This document shows positions 52,325 through 59,713 of a stretch of 64,000 bases of DNA, one piece after another (positions within the stretch are counted from its first letter, which is position 1; every line of letters starts with the position of its first letter). Source of the DNA: Enterobacter sp. BIGb0383 (GTDB taxonomy: Bacteria > Pseudomonadota > Gammaproteobacteria > Enterobacterales > Enterobacteriaceae); NCBI RefSeq assembly GCF_003751845.1, contig NZ_RJKQ01000002.1, positions 682,001 to 746,000 on the forward strand, given 5' to 3'. A model generated the notes under the pieces. The model was not told the DNA's origin. It did no database searches and worked only from the letters and a program-made list of their open reading frames with translations. Made by a program: the position numbers and the translations under genes.

Positions 52325-54571
52325 CTAACGCCCACCGCGGATCAGCCCGCCCATTCCCCGACGTTCCATAAAGGCCGCAACCTGGTGACGCACTTCCGTT
52401 GCCAGCTGGGCATCGAGGCTGCGCCGGGCGAGGATTTGCGCTTCTTCAGCGTCAATATGCCGCAGCAGGTACTTCACACGCGCCACCGAGCGACCGTTCA
52501 TGGAGAGATGACGGAAGCCGAGGCCAATCAGGATCGCCACGCACATCGGGTCACCGGCCATCTCGCCGCACAGCCGCAAATCAATATTATGCTGCTCAGA
52601 GGTGTCTGCAATCATCGCCAGCGCCCGCAGAACGGCGGGATGCAGATTGTCATAAATGCTGGCGACGCGGGTATTGTTGCGATCTACCGCCAGCAGGTAC
52701 TGGGTCAGGTCGTTGGTGCCGACGGAGATAAAGTCCACGCGGGCGGCGAGCTGCGGCAGCATAAAGACCATCGACGGCACTTCCAGCATCACGCCAATGC
52801 GCGGTTTCGGAATGGCGTAGCCGATCATCTCTTCTACCTCACGCCCGGCGCGCTCGATCAAACGCCGCGCCTCGTCCACTTCGTCGAGGCTGGTCACCAT
52901 CGGCAACAGGATGCTCAGGTTACCGGTGGCGGCGTTGGCGCGCAGCATGGCGCGGACCTGGATCAGGAAGATCTCCGGTTGATCGAGGGTAATGCGGATC
53001 CCGCGCCAGCCGAGGCAGGGGTTCTCTTCGCTAATCGGCATATAGGGCAGCTGTTTATCCGCGCCGACGTCCAGCGTGCGCAGGGTCACCGGCTTGTCGT
53101 TAAACATCTGCAGCATCCCCTGATACTGGGCGACCTGCTCCTCCTCGGAGGGAAAGCCGCTCTGCAGCATAAAGGGGATTTCGGTGCGGTACAGACCGAT
53201 ACCGTCAATGCGGCTGCCGAGCTGCTGCTCGTGCTCCGGGCTAAGACCGGCGTTAAGCATCACCTTCACGCGCTCGCCGCTTTTCAGCTCGGCCTGGCGA
53301 TCGACGCCATATTCTGCCAGCCGGGTTAGCTCGTTTTCTTCGCTGATAAGCCGCTGGTATTCCTGCAGCAGCACCGGTTCAGGATCAACCAGCAGCTCAC
53401 CGCGATAGCCATCGACCACCAGAGTATGCATGTGCAGCATCGCGGGCTGAATATCAGCCCCCATCACCGTCGGGATGCCCATTGCCCTGACCATAATGGC
53501 AGCGTGCGAGTTGGCCGCGCCGTCGCGAACCACGACGCCCACCAGGCGGTCCTGTGGCAGCTCGGCCAGACTGGTGGCCGAGAGTTCATCAGCCACCAGC
53601 ACAAAGCGTTCCGGCCAGGTATTCGGCCCCTGGATGGTGTCATCAAGATGGAAGAGCAGTCGCTGCCCGAGCGTGCGCAAATCGCCCGCTCGCTCTTTCA
53701 GGTAGCCATCGGTCAGGGCGGCAAACTGTTCGGCAAACTTCTCGATCACCGTCTTAACGGCCCACTCGGCCACGGAACCGCCATCGATTGCCGCGAAGAG
53801 CTCGCGCTTGAGCAACGCGTCGGACAGCAGGTGCGAATAGAGGTCAAAAATGGCGGCGGTTTCGTTTTGCGAACCGGCAGAGAAGCGTTTGCTGTAGCGG
53901 CGGAACTCACCGGCAGCCTCTTCCAGCGCAGCGGTGAGGCGCTCGCGTTCAGAGACGGTGTCCAGGGTTGAGGCCTGGTAGACCTGCTCCATCAGCGGCT
54001 GAGTGGTATCCACCCAGCCCTGCGCCACGGCCACGCCCGGTGAAGCCGGCAGCGCACGAATACGCGTTTGTCGGTATTGCCCGAACAGAGCAGCCAGCTG
54101 TGACTGGGAGAGAATCGCCGCCATTTGCGTGGCGAGAGTGACCAGGAAGGACTCTTCGCTTTCATCGAACTGGCGCAGCTCACGCTGCTGTACCACCAGC
54201 ACGCCTAACAGCTGGCGACGCTGGATAATCGGCACGCCCAGGAAGGCGCGGAAGCGTTCTTCTTTTACCGACGGGATAAACTTAAAGCTGGGGTGCTTTT
54301 GCGCATCGGCAAGGTTAATAGGTTCAGCCAGTCGCCCGACCAGCCCGACAATCCCCTGGTCAAAGGCCAGCGCAATCGTGCGCCCGCGTGGCTTTTTCAG
54401 GCCACGCGTCGCCATCAGGTAGTAGCAACGCCGGTCGTGATCGGCCAGATAGACCGAACACACCTCGGTATCCATCGCCTGGCAGATGTCGGTAACCAGA
54501 ATATTGAGCGCCTCGTCCAGACGCGGCGCACTGGCAACCTTCTCAACTATTTCTCGCAACCGGGTCAGCAT
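52325..54571 (-). CDS. ptsP: PTS enzyme I of the nitrogen branch (EI-Ntr)
   Basis: PtsP takes phosphate from PEP and passes it to NPr in the nitrogen-related phosphotransferase chain (PtsP-PtsO-PtsN). It has 748 residues, as in E. coli. An N-terminal GAF domain (about 1-160) senses nitrogen status. The phosphorylated His356 lies in GAANSHAAIMVRAMGIPTVM. The C-terminal PEP-binding barrel shows GIGLYRTEIPFM and FISVGTNDLTQYLLAVDRN. It starts 12 bases after the rppH stop, so the two form an operon. Confidence 0.97.
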   Translation of the reverse strand: MLTRLREIVEKVASAPRLDEALNILVTDICQAMDTEVCSVYLADHDRRCYYLMATRGLKKPRGRTIALAFDQGIVGLVGRLAEPINLADAQKHPSFKFIPSVKEERFRAFLGVPIIQRRQLLGVLVVQQRELRQFDESEESFLVTLATQMAAILSQSQLAALFGQYRQTRIRALPASPGVAVAQGWVDTTQPLMEQVYQASTLDTVSERERLTAALEEAAGEFRRYSKRFSAGSQNETAAIFDLYSHLLSDALLKRELFAAIDGGSVAEWAVKTVIEKFAEQFAALTDGYLKERAGDLRTLGQRLLFHLDDTIQGPNTWPERFVLVADELSATSLAELPQDRLVGVVVRDGAANSHAAIMVRAMGIPTVMGADIQPAMLHMHTLVVDGYRGELLVDPEPVLLQEYQRLISEENELTRLAEYGVDRQAELKSGERVKVMLNAGLSPEHEQQLGSRIDGIGLYRTEIPFMLQSGFPSEEEQVAQYQGMLQMFNDKPVTLRTLDVGADKQLPYMPISEENPCLGWRGIRITLDQPEIFLIQVRAMLRANAATGNLSILLPMVTSLDEVDEARRLIERAGREVEEMIGYAIPKPRIGVMLEVPSMVFMLPQLAARVDFISVGTNDLTQYLLAVDRNNTRVASIYDNLHPAVLRALAMIADTSEQHNIDLRLCGEMAGDPMCVAILIGLGFRHLSMNGRSVARVKYLLRHIDAEEAQILARRSLDAQLATEVRHQVAAFMERRGMGGLIRGGR

Positions 54572-54583
54572 GATCTGTGGGGC

Positions 54584-55117
54584 TTAACCTCTTTTACGTC
54601 GATAAGCGGGTGAACTTTGCGGCCTGGCGGATACGCTTTCTGCCAGCGTCATCGTGGCGCTGGCAAACTCTTTCATTACCCGACGGTAGACATCGCGTTT
54701 AAACGACACAACCTGACGCACAGGGTACCAGTAACTGACCCAACGCCAGCCATCAAACTCAGGTGTACTGCTGGTTTGCATGTTGATTTCCGTATCGCTG
54801 CCGACCAGTTGCAAAAGAAACCACTTCTGTTTCTGACCAATACAAACCGGTTTTGTATCCCAACGCACCAAACGTTTCGGTAATTTGTAACGCAGCCAGT
54901 TTCGGGTAGAGGCGAGGATCCGCACATCTTTGCGGCTCAGCCCCACTTCTTCAAACAGTTCCCGATACATTGCCTGCTCTGGCGATTCGCCAGGGTTAAT
55001 GCCGCCCTGGGGGAATTGCCAGGAGTGCTGGCCAAAGCGCCTGGCCCACATGACCTGGCCCTGACGATTGCAAATTACAATACCGACATTTGGGCGGTAG
55101 CCATCGTCATCAATCAC
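54584..55117 (-). CDS. rppH: RNA 5'-pyrophosphohydrolase RppH
   Basis: RppH (NudH) removes pyrophosphate from mRNA 5' ends and so triggers RNase E decay. It has 177 residues. The Nudix box is residues 38-60, [23 protein letters not shown], with Glu53, Glu56 and Glu57 as metal ligands. The N-terminus [20 protein letters not shown] is conserved and the basic C-terminus ([12 protein letters not shown]) follows. It is divergent from mutH across a 683-base gap. Confidence 0.96.
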   Translation of the reverse strand: MIDDDGYRPNVGIVICNRQGQVMWARRFGQHSWQFPQGGINPGESPEQAMYRELFEEVGLSRKDVRILASTRNWLRYKLPKRLVRWDTKPVCIGQKQKWFLLQLVGSDTEINMQTSSTPEFDGWRWVSYWYPVRQVVSFKRDVYRRVMKEFASATMTLAESVSARPQSSPAYRRKRG

Positions 55118-55800
55118 CGGACTACCTCAAAATAATCGTTAATGTGAACGATTGTTTCACACTCGTTGAAAGCGGTAAACCACTCTCTTAATGCAGGTTC
55201 ACCGGATAACATTTGAATAACTCACAGTATTCACCCGAGTTATAAACAGCGGGTGGAAGAAAAGGGCCATTTTATTCACTTTTTCTGTGGATAGAGTTGT
55301 GAAAAAGTCCGTGATTACCCAGGGAAAACCCGGAAGGCGTCAAAGAGAGCCCGGCGAAAAGTAAATATTAAATAAATAGTATTCATCAAGTTACACTATT
55401 TATACCCGCAAATCCACCGCCTGTTTTCACCCCCGTTGGACGAAGGATCCTTTGACTGGTGAAAGATCAAACAGCGTCGGTTTTATCCACAGATTGTGCC
55501 ACTATGTTAGGCACATTTTGTATGAAAATTCGATTTTCGTCGCACGTCAAGGCTGTAAATTGAGACAGTAGTGGGGGTTTTTCACAGTTATCCCACTTTT
55601 CTGTGGATAACAGGGTGTAAGATCCTGTTTATTGTCAGTGACCAGATTTGGAAAACCCAACATCCTGTTGCGCAACACCGGCGAAGAAAATTAAAAAAAC
55701 TCAATAAATCAGATGATTACTAATTGCTGACAGAAAAAGGTAAACTCTGTCGACCAGGGTGTATAACTCTGCTTATTTTTTCACCAAAGGATTTTTTGTT
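55118..55800. promoter_or_regulatory. DnaA-box-rich rppH-mutH intergenic region (probable DARS2)
   Basis: This 683-base gap has no open frame of interest. It contains two perfect DnaA boxes, TTATCCACA at 55483-55491 (+) and its complement at 55602-55610 (-), and three 8-of-9 matches at 55272-55280 (+), 55286-55294 (-) and 55578-55586 (+). In E. coli the DnaA-reactivating sequence DARS2, which promotes exchange of ADP for ATP on DnaA, lies in the intergenic region at mutH. Position and boxes therefore support DARS2. IHF and Fis sites could not be assigned. Also present are a 12-base palindrome (55666-55677) and a 6-bp hairpin (55495-55515). Confidence 0.7.
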
Positions 55801-56496
55801 ATGTCCGGGCTGTCCCCGTTACGCACTCCCCCCGAATCTCAGGCCGCTCTGCTGGCCCAGGCGCAGCAGCTGGCAGGCTATACGCTTGGCGAGCTGGCAT
55901 TACTTGCCGGCCTGCCCGTTCCACCTGATTTAAAGCGCGATAAGGGATGGATTGGCCTCCTGCTGGAGGTCTGGCTGGGTGCCAGCGCCGGTAGCAAGCC
56001 GGAGCAGGATTTCGCCACCCTGGGCGTGGAACTGAAAACGATCCCGGTTGACCGACAGGGCCGCCCGCTGGAAACCACCTTTGTGTGCGTCGCCCCTCTG
56101 ACCGGCAACAGCGGCGTCAGCTGGGAAACCAGCCACGTTCGCCATAAGCTAAAGTGCGTCCTGTGGATCCCGGTGGAGGGCGAACGCAGCATCCCGCTGG
56201 CCGAACGTCGGGTCGGTTCGCCTCTGCTCTGGACCCCCAACGAGGAAGAGGATCGGCAGTTGCGCATGGACTGGGAAGAACTGATGGATCTTATCGTCCT
56301 CGGCGAAGTGGAACGCATTACCGCCCGCCACGGCGAGGTGATGCAGCTGCGGCCAAAAGCGGCCAACGGTAAAGCGCTGACCGAGGCGATAGGCGCTCGC
56401 GGTGAACCCATTCTGACCCTGCCCCGCGGTTTTTATCTGAAGAAGAATTTTACCGCCGCCCTGCTGGCCCGTCATTTTCTCCTGGGCGGGAGTTAA
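55801..56496 (+). CDS. mutH: DNA mismatch repair endonuclease MutH
   Basis: MutH nicks the unmethylated strand at hemimethylated GATC when activated by MutS-MutL. It has 231 residues. The catalytic triad Asp70, Glu77 and Lys79 lies in [20 protein letters not shown], at E. coli positions. Other family segments are [30 protein letters not shown] and [19 protein letters not shown]. The ATG at 55801 with AAGGA upstream fits the family; a frame from 55759 adds unrelated residues. The DARS2-like region lies immediately upstream. Confidence 0.96.
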   Translation: MSGLSPLRTPPESQAALLAQAQQLAGYTLGELALLAGLPVPPDLKRDKGWIGLLLEVWLGASAGSKPEQDFATLGVELKTIPVDRQGRPLETTFVCVAPLTGNSGVSWETSHVRHKLKCVLWIPVEGERSIPLAERRVGSPLLWTPNEEEDRQLRMDWEELMDLIVLGEVERITARHGEVMQLRPKAANGKALTEAIGARGEPILTLPRGFYLKKNFTAALLARHFLLGGS

Positions 56497-56606
56497 CGCC
56501 TCTGTAGAGGGCATTCCAGCGGGCTTTTAAGATTTTCGCCCTTTCCCCTCACGTTTTTTCGCGTTATTACTAAAATGATAAGGTTCCGCGTAACGAGGAG
56601 AAGTAA

Positions 56607-56825
56607 ATGAAAAAATGGGCAGTGGTCATTTCCGCAATCGGGCTGGCGTGCGTTGTTTCCGGCTGTAGTAGCGATTACGTGATGGCGACCAAAGATGGCC
56701 GAATGATCCTCACCGACGGCAAACCAGAGATCGATGACGAAACCGGGCTGGTGAGCTATGAAGATCAACAGGGCAATAAGTTGCAGATTAACCGTGATGA
56801 CGTCTCGCAAATCATTGAGCGATAA
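56607..56825 (+). CDS. ygdR: Small lipoprotein YgdR (DUF903)
   Basis: YgdR is a 72-residue lipoprotein. The signal and lipobox [20 protein letters not shown] give lipidated Cys20. The mature domain ([49 protein letters not shown]) is the SH3-like YgdI/YgdR domain; it parallels YgdI at 29284. ACGAGGAG precedes the ATG. A terminator follows. In E. coli ygdQ lies between mutH and ygdR; here the gap is 110 bases and holds no gene. Confidence 0.94.
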   Translation: MKKWAVVISAIGLACVVSGCSSDYVMATKDGRMILTDGKPEIDDETGLVSYEDQQGNKLQINRDDVSQIIER

Positions 56826-56831
56826 CTAAAG

Positions 56832-56857
56832 AAGGTCAGCCTCCCGCTGACCTTTTT
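56832..56857 (+). terminator. Rho-independent terminator after ygdR
   Basis: A 9-bp stem (56832-56840 with 56846-56854, loop of five) continues into TTTTT, seven bases after the stop codon. Confidence 0.9.
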
Positions 56858-56949
56858 GATTTTTTCCTTTCCCTTTTTGTTCTCCTCTGCCATGTTGATA
56901 TTCCTTTGTCGGGACCTTCCCGAACCTGTCGATAAAAAAGGAAGCGGCT

Positions 56950-57990
56950 ATGCACTATCACCGTATCCCCCACAGCTCGCTGGAGATCAGCACTCTGGGG
57001 CTGGGCACAATGACGTTTGGTGAACAGAACAGCGAAGCCGACGCCCATGAACAACTGGATTATGCCGTCAGCCAGGGCATCAACCTGATTGATGTCGCAG
57101 AGATGTACCCCGTCCCGCCGCGTCCGGAAACGCAGGGCCTGACGGAAACCTACGTAGGTAACTGGCTGGCGAAACACGGCAACCGTGAAAAGCTGGTTGT
57201 TGCCTCTAAAGTCAGCGGTCCGAGTCGTAACAGCGACAGCGGGATCCGCCCGAACCAGATCCTCGATCGCAAGAATATCCGCGAAGCGCTCGATGCCAGC
57301 CTGAAACGTCTGCAGACCGACTACCTCGATCTTTATCAGGTGCACTGGCCTCAGCGCCCGACCAACTGCTTTGGCAAACTGGGATATACCTGGAGCGACA
57401 GCAATCCGGCGGTAAGCCTGCTGGAAACCCTGGAAGTGCTGACCGAGTGCCAGCGCGCCGGGAAGATTCGCTATATCGGCGTATCCAACGAAACCGCCTT
57501 TGGCGTGATGCGCTATCTGCACCTGGCCGATAAGCACGATCTGCCGCGTATCGTGACCATCCAGAACCCCTACAGCCTGCTGAACCGCAGCTATGAGGTG
57601 GGTCTGTCAGAAGTCAGTCAGTTTGAAGGCGTGGAGCTTCTGGCCTACTCCTGCCTGGCGTTCGGCACCTTAACGGGTAAATACCTGAACGGCGCGCAGC
57701 CGGCAGGCGCACGTAACACGCTCTTCAGCCGCTTCACCCGCTACAGCGGCGAGCAGTCGCAGAAAGCGGTTGCCGCCTATGTGGATATTGCGCGCCGTCA
57801 CGGACTGGATCCGGCCCAGATGGCGCTGGCTTTTGTTCGCCGTCAGCCTTTCGTTGCCAGCACCCTGCTGGGCGCCACGACGATGGAACAACTCAAGACG
57901 AACGTCGAGAGCCTGCATCTGGCGTTAAGCGAAGAAGTTCTGGCTGAGATTGAAGCGGTGCATCAGGTTTATACCTATCCGGCACCGTAA
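56950..57990 (+). CDS. tas: Aldo-keto reductase Tas
   Basis: Tas is a 346-residue NADP(H)-dependent aldo-keto reductase of the same length as E. coli Tas, where it was found as a suppressor of a tyrosine auxotroph; its natural substrate is not established. The AKR tetrad is visible: Asp in LIDVAEMYPVPP, Tyr in the same stretch, Lys in VVASKVSGPSR, and His in LYQVHWPQRPT. The C-terminal cofactor site is VASTLLGATTMEQL. GGAAG precedes the ATG. A long hairpin lies 17 bases beyond the stop. Confidence 0.95.
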   Translation: MHYHRIPHSSLEISTLGLGTMTFGEQNSEADAHEQLDYAVSQGINLIDVAEMYPVPPRPETQGLTETYVGNWLAKHGNREKLVVASKVSGPSRNSDSGIRPNQILDRKNIREALDASLKRLQTDYLDLYQVHWPQRPTNCFGKLGYTWSDSNPAVSLLETLEVLTECQRAGKIRYIGVSNETAFGVMRYLHLADKHDLPRIVTIQNPYSLLNRSYEVGLSEVSQFEGVELLAYSCLAFGTLTGKYLNGAQPAGARNTLFSRFTRYSGEQSQKAVAAYVDIARRHGLDPAQMALAFVRRQPFVASTLLGATTMEQLKTNVESLHLALSEEVLAEIEAVHQVYTYPAP

Positions 57991-58007
57991 AAATGACGGG
58001 GATATTA

Positions 58008-58037
58008 AAGGCCAGAGAGTGGTAACTCTCTGGCCTT
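58008..58037. terminator. Bidirectional terminator between tas and the toxin-like gene
   Basis: A perfect 13-bp stem (58008-58020 with 58025-58037, loop GGTA) lies 17 bases after tas and 16 bases after the stop of the minus-strand small gene at 58054-58137. The minus-strand copy is followed by TTTAATAT because the stem ends in CTT. It can serve both transcripts. Confidence 0.75.
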
Positions 58038-58053
58038 AATTACGTTTCCGCGG

Positions 58054-58137
58054 TTATCTAATGAACTGGCGGATCAATTCCAGCAGCGCGACTAACGCCT
58101 TTAGAACGATGAGAACTCTATCAAGCACAGTTTTCAC
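58054..58137 (-). CDS. Candidate type I toxin peptide, TisB/ShoB/ZorO-like
   Basis: This is a 27-residue open frame on the minus strand, too short for usual gene finders. The start is GTG, with AAGGGAG (58144-58150) ending six bases upstream. The product begins MKTVLDR, continues VLIVLKALVALLELIRQFI and ends in Arg: one hydrophobic helix with Lys, Glu and Arg spaced along one face and a basic end. That pattern matches the membrane-acting type I toxins TisB, ShoB and ZorO, without close identity to any one. It has a promoter candidate (58335-58362), a structured leader, a terminator, and a divergent antisense-type RNA. Toxicity and expression are inferred from architecture. A shorter start at the GTG three codons on is possible. 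Confidence 0.72.
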   Translation of the reverse strand: MKTVLDRVLIVLKALVALLELIRQFIR

Positions 58138-58154
58138 CCGTTACTCCCTTAACA

Positions 58155-58234
58155 GGAGTGAGAGCACCACGGTTTACTCATACACTGCCTGTCACCGTGG
58201 CATCCCCATTGTTAGGTGTTGGAGCCCTCACTCC
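58155..58234 (-). promoter_or_regulatory. Self-pairing leader of the toxin-like mRNA
   Basis: In the minus-strand RNA, 58227-58234 (GGAGTGAG) can pair perfectly with 58155-58162 (CTCACTCC), and inside this 58194-58200 pairs with 58167-58173 (CCACGGT/ACCGTGG). The outer stem ends only four bases before the ribosome binding sequence. Leaders of tisB and zorO fold in a similar way and need antisense control or processing. The antisense target (58211-58234) overlaps the outer stem. Confidence 0.6.
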
Positions 58235-58334
58235 GGCCGGAGCACTGAAACCAGCACCACCTGAATCCAGCCAGGGCTTAAAAGCATTTACGCGCGTATC
58301 CGGAGCGATTTCAGCCACAGAGCTAACCTGGCTG

Positions 58335-58362
58335 AATATACGCCCTGCTGTTCATATAACAA
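58335..58362 (-). promoter_or_regulatory. Candidate promoter of the toxin-like gene
   Basis: On the minus strand TTGTTA (58362-58357), a 16-base spacer and TATATT (58340-58335) form a fair sigma70 pair. Transcription would start near 58328 and give a leader of about 190 bases. No LexA box (CTG-N10-CAG) was found near it. Confidence 0.5.
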
Positions 58363-58372
58363 GCGACACTGC

Positions 58373-58401
58373 TTGCAAAATAAGCATGCAACGAATAAAA
58401 T
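58373..58401 (+). promoter_or_regulatory. Candidate promoter of the antisense-type RNA
   Basis: TTGCAA (58373-58378), a 17-base spacer and TAAAAT (58396-58401) form a good sigma70 pair. The expected start near 58408 coincides with the beginning of the second repeat copy. Confidence 0.6.
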
Positions 58402-58407
58402 CAATGT

Positions 58408-58491
58408 CGTTAGGTGGTGGAGCTCTCACCCACTCAGACCAGACGCTCTGAGCAAGTAATAAAAAAACCGACCTCACCAGTCGGTTTTTTT
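58408..58491 (+). ncRNA. Candidate antitoxin small RNA
   Basis: This predicted RNA of about 84 nt is divergent from the toxin-like gene. It starts with the 24-base repeat that is complementary to the toxin leader (one G-U pair and two or three mismatches), followed by CAGACCAGACGCTCTGAGCA and a strong terminator. Size, orientation and short complementarity in place of full overlap match OhsC (for shoB) and OrzO (for zorO). No similarity to a named sRNA was recognised. Existence of the transcript is inferred from promoter and terminator. Confidence 0.6.
58461..58491. terminator. Bidirectional terminator between the sRNA and lplT
   Basis: A 12-bp stem with A7/T7 flanks (58461-58472 with 58480-58491, loop of seven) gives a classical terminator on both strands. 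It ends the small RNA and, on the minus strand, the aas-lplT transcript. Confidence 0.9.
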
Positions 58492-58519
58492 ATATCTGAA
58501 CGTTACACCCGTAGATTAA

Positions 58520-59713
58520 CTAGCGACGGCGCTGCCAGATCCACAGCCCGCTAATCGCCAGCGCGAAGACCGCACCAAAGCCCACGCCCACCGCAATAAT
58601 CGGGATACCGACCTTCACCGCCAGTGAATAGAGGCCCAGCATCAGCAGCATGGCGCCGTTTTCACCGAGATTCTGTACCGCAATCGCGTTACCGGCCCCG
58701 ACCGTTTTCTTACCGCGCTCCTGCAGCAGCGCATTCAGCGGCACGATAAAGAAGCCCCCCATCACGCCAATCAGAATCAACAGCGCATAGGCAGGCAGCA
58801 GGCCCGTTTGCAGGGAGAAAATGAGCACGCCAACGCCAATCAAAATACCCGCAGGCATACAGCGCGAAACCGTCTCCAGCGTCACCAGACGCCCCGCAAG
58901 CCCCGCTCCCACCACAATCCCGATAGCGACCATGGCATTCAGGTAGGTTGGCGTCGCGTTATCGTGGATACCCAGCGCCACCGGCACCCACAGCACCAGC
59001 AGAAAACGCAGGGTGACGCCCGCGCCCCAGAACAGGCTGGTGCCGACCAGCGAAAAGCGCGTTTCACCGTCGCGCCACAGAGAGCGACAGGCGGCGAAAA
59101 AGCTACCGGTCATGGAGGTAAAACCCCAGGAGCGGCCGGGACGCGCCGCCGGAAGACGCGGGATCAGCAGGTTAGCCGCCACCGCCCCGGCGTAGGCCAG
59201 GGCGCAAATACCAAGCGCTGCCAGCACGTGCCAGTCCGCCAACACGCCGCCCGCCACCGAGCCAAGGAGGATTGCCGCAATAGTGGACGACTCCATTAGC
59301 CCGTTGGCTTTCACCAGCTTATCGCCGGTGGTCAGTTCGCCGAGGATGCCGTACTTCGCCGGAGAGTAGGCCGCCGCGCCAATCCCCACCAGCGTATAGC
59401 CGATAAAGGGATTTAGCCCAAGACAGATACTGGCCGCACCGACCAGCTTCATGGCGTTGGCTGCCATCATCACCCGGCCTTTAGCGAAGCTGTCCGCAAT
59501 CTGGCCGACAAAAGGCGCAAAAAGAATGTAAGCACCCACAAACACCATCTGCAGCACCGGCTGGCTCCAGTCCGGATAGAACTGCGCCTTCATCAGGGCC
59601 AGGGTGGCAAACAGCAGCGCGTTATCACCAAAGGCGGAGAGAAACTGGGCGCAGAGCACCGCCTGCATGCCTTTGGACTTCAAAGAAGTGTTAGTGTGTA
59701 CTGACTCACGCAT
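58520..59713 (-). CDS. lplT: Lysophospholipid transporter LplT
   Basis: LplT flips lysophospholipids (lyso-PE, lyso-PG) into the inner leaflet for re-acylation by Aas. It is a 397-residue MFS-type membrane protein with about 11-12 segments, as in E. coli. The start [20 protein letters not shown] is used; a frame to 59842 is inside aas. Motifs: [40 protein letters not shown] and [20 protein letters not shown]. It overlaps the aas 3' end by eight bases, so transporter and acyltransferase are co-translated. Confidence 0.96.
   Translation of the reverse strand: MRESVHTNTSLKSKGMQAVLCAQFLSAFGDNALLFATLALMKAQFYPDWSQPVLQMVFVGAYILFAPFVGQIADSFAKGRVMMAANAMKLVGAASICLGLNPFIGYTLVGIGAAAYSPAKYGILGELTTGDKLVKANGLMESSTIAAILLGSVAGGVLADWHVLAALGICALAYAGAVAANLLIPRLPAARPGRSWGFTSMTGSFFAACRSLWRDGETRFSLVGTSLFWGAGVTLRFLLVLWVPVALGIHDNATPTYLNAMVAIGIVVGAGLAGRLVTLETVSRCMPAGILIGVGVLIFSLQTGLLPAYALLILIGVMGGFFIVPLNALLQERGKKTVGAGNAIAVQNLGENGAMLLMLGLYSLAVKVGIPIIAVGVGFGAVFALAISGLWIWQRRR

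Larger units (their letters stand above)
58211..58432. repeat. 24-base direct repeat linking toxin leader and antisense RNA
   Basis: 58211-58234 (GTTAGGTGTTGGAGCCCTCA then CTCC) and 58409-58432 (GTTAGGTGGTGGAGCTCTCA then CCCA) agree at 20 or more of 24 positions. The first copy is in the toxin leader read from the other strand; the second is the 5' end of the plus-strand RNA. The plus-strand RNA can therefore pair with the toxin mRNA although the two transcripts do not overlap. Confidence 0.7.

Noticed and set aside
55495-55520. Terminator of an unannotated transcript in the rppH-mutH gap
   Set aside because: The stem is only 6 bp with a 9-base loop and a poor T-tract, and no gene reads into it.
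58300-58362. Possible SOS (LexA) control of the toxin-like gene
   Set aside because: No CTG-N10-CAG box was found around the predicted promoter, unlike tisB.
58158-58451. 97-codon plus-strand frame in the tas-lplT gap
   Set aside because: It crosses the leader repeats and both divergent promoters of the toxin-like locus, has no ribosome site and no homology. The 27-codon minus-strand frame is much better supported.
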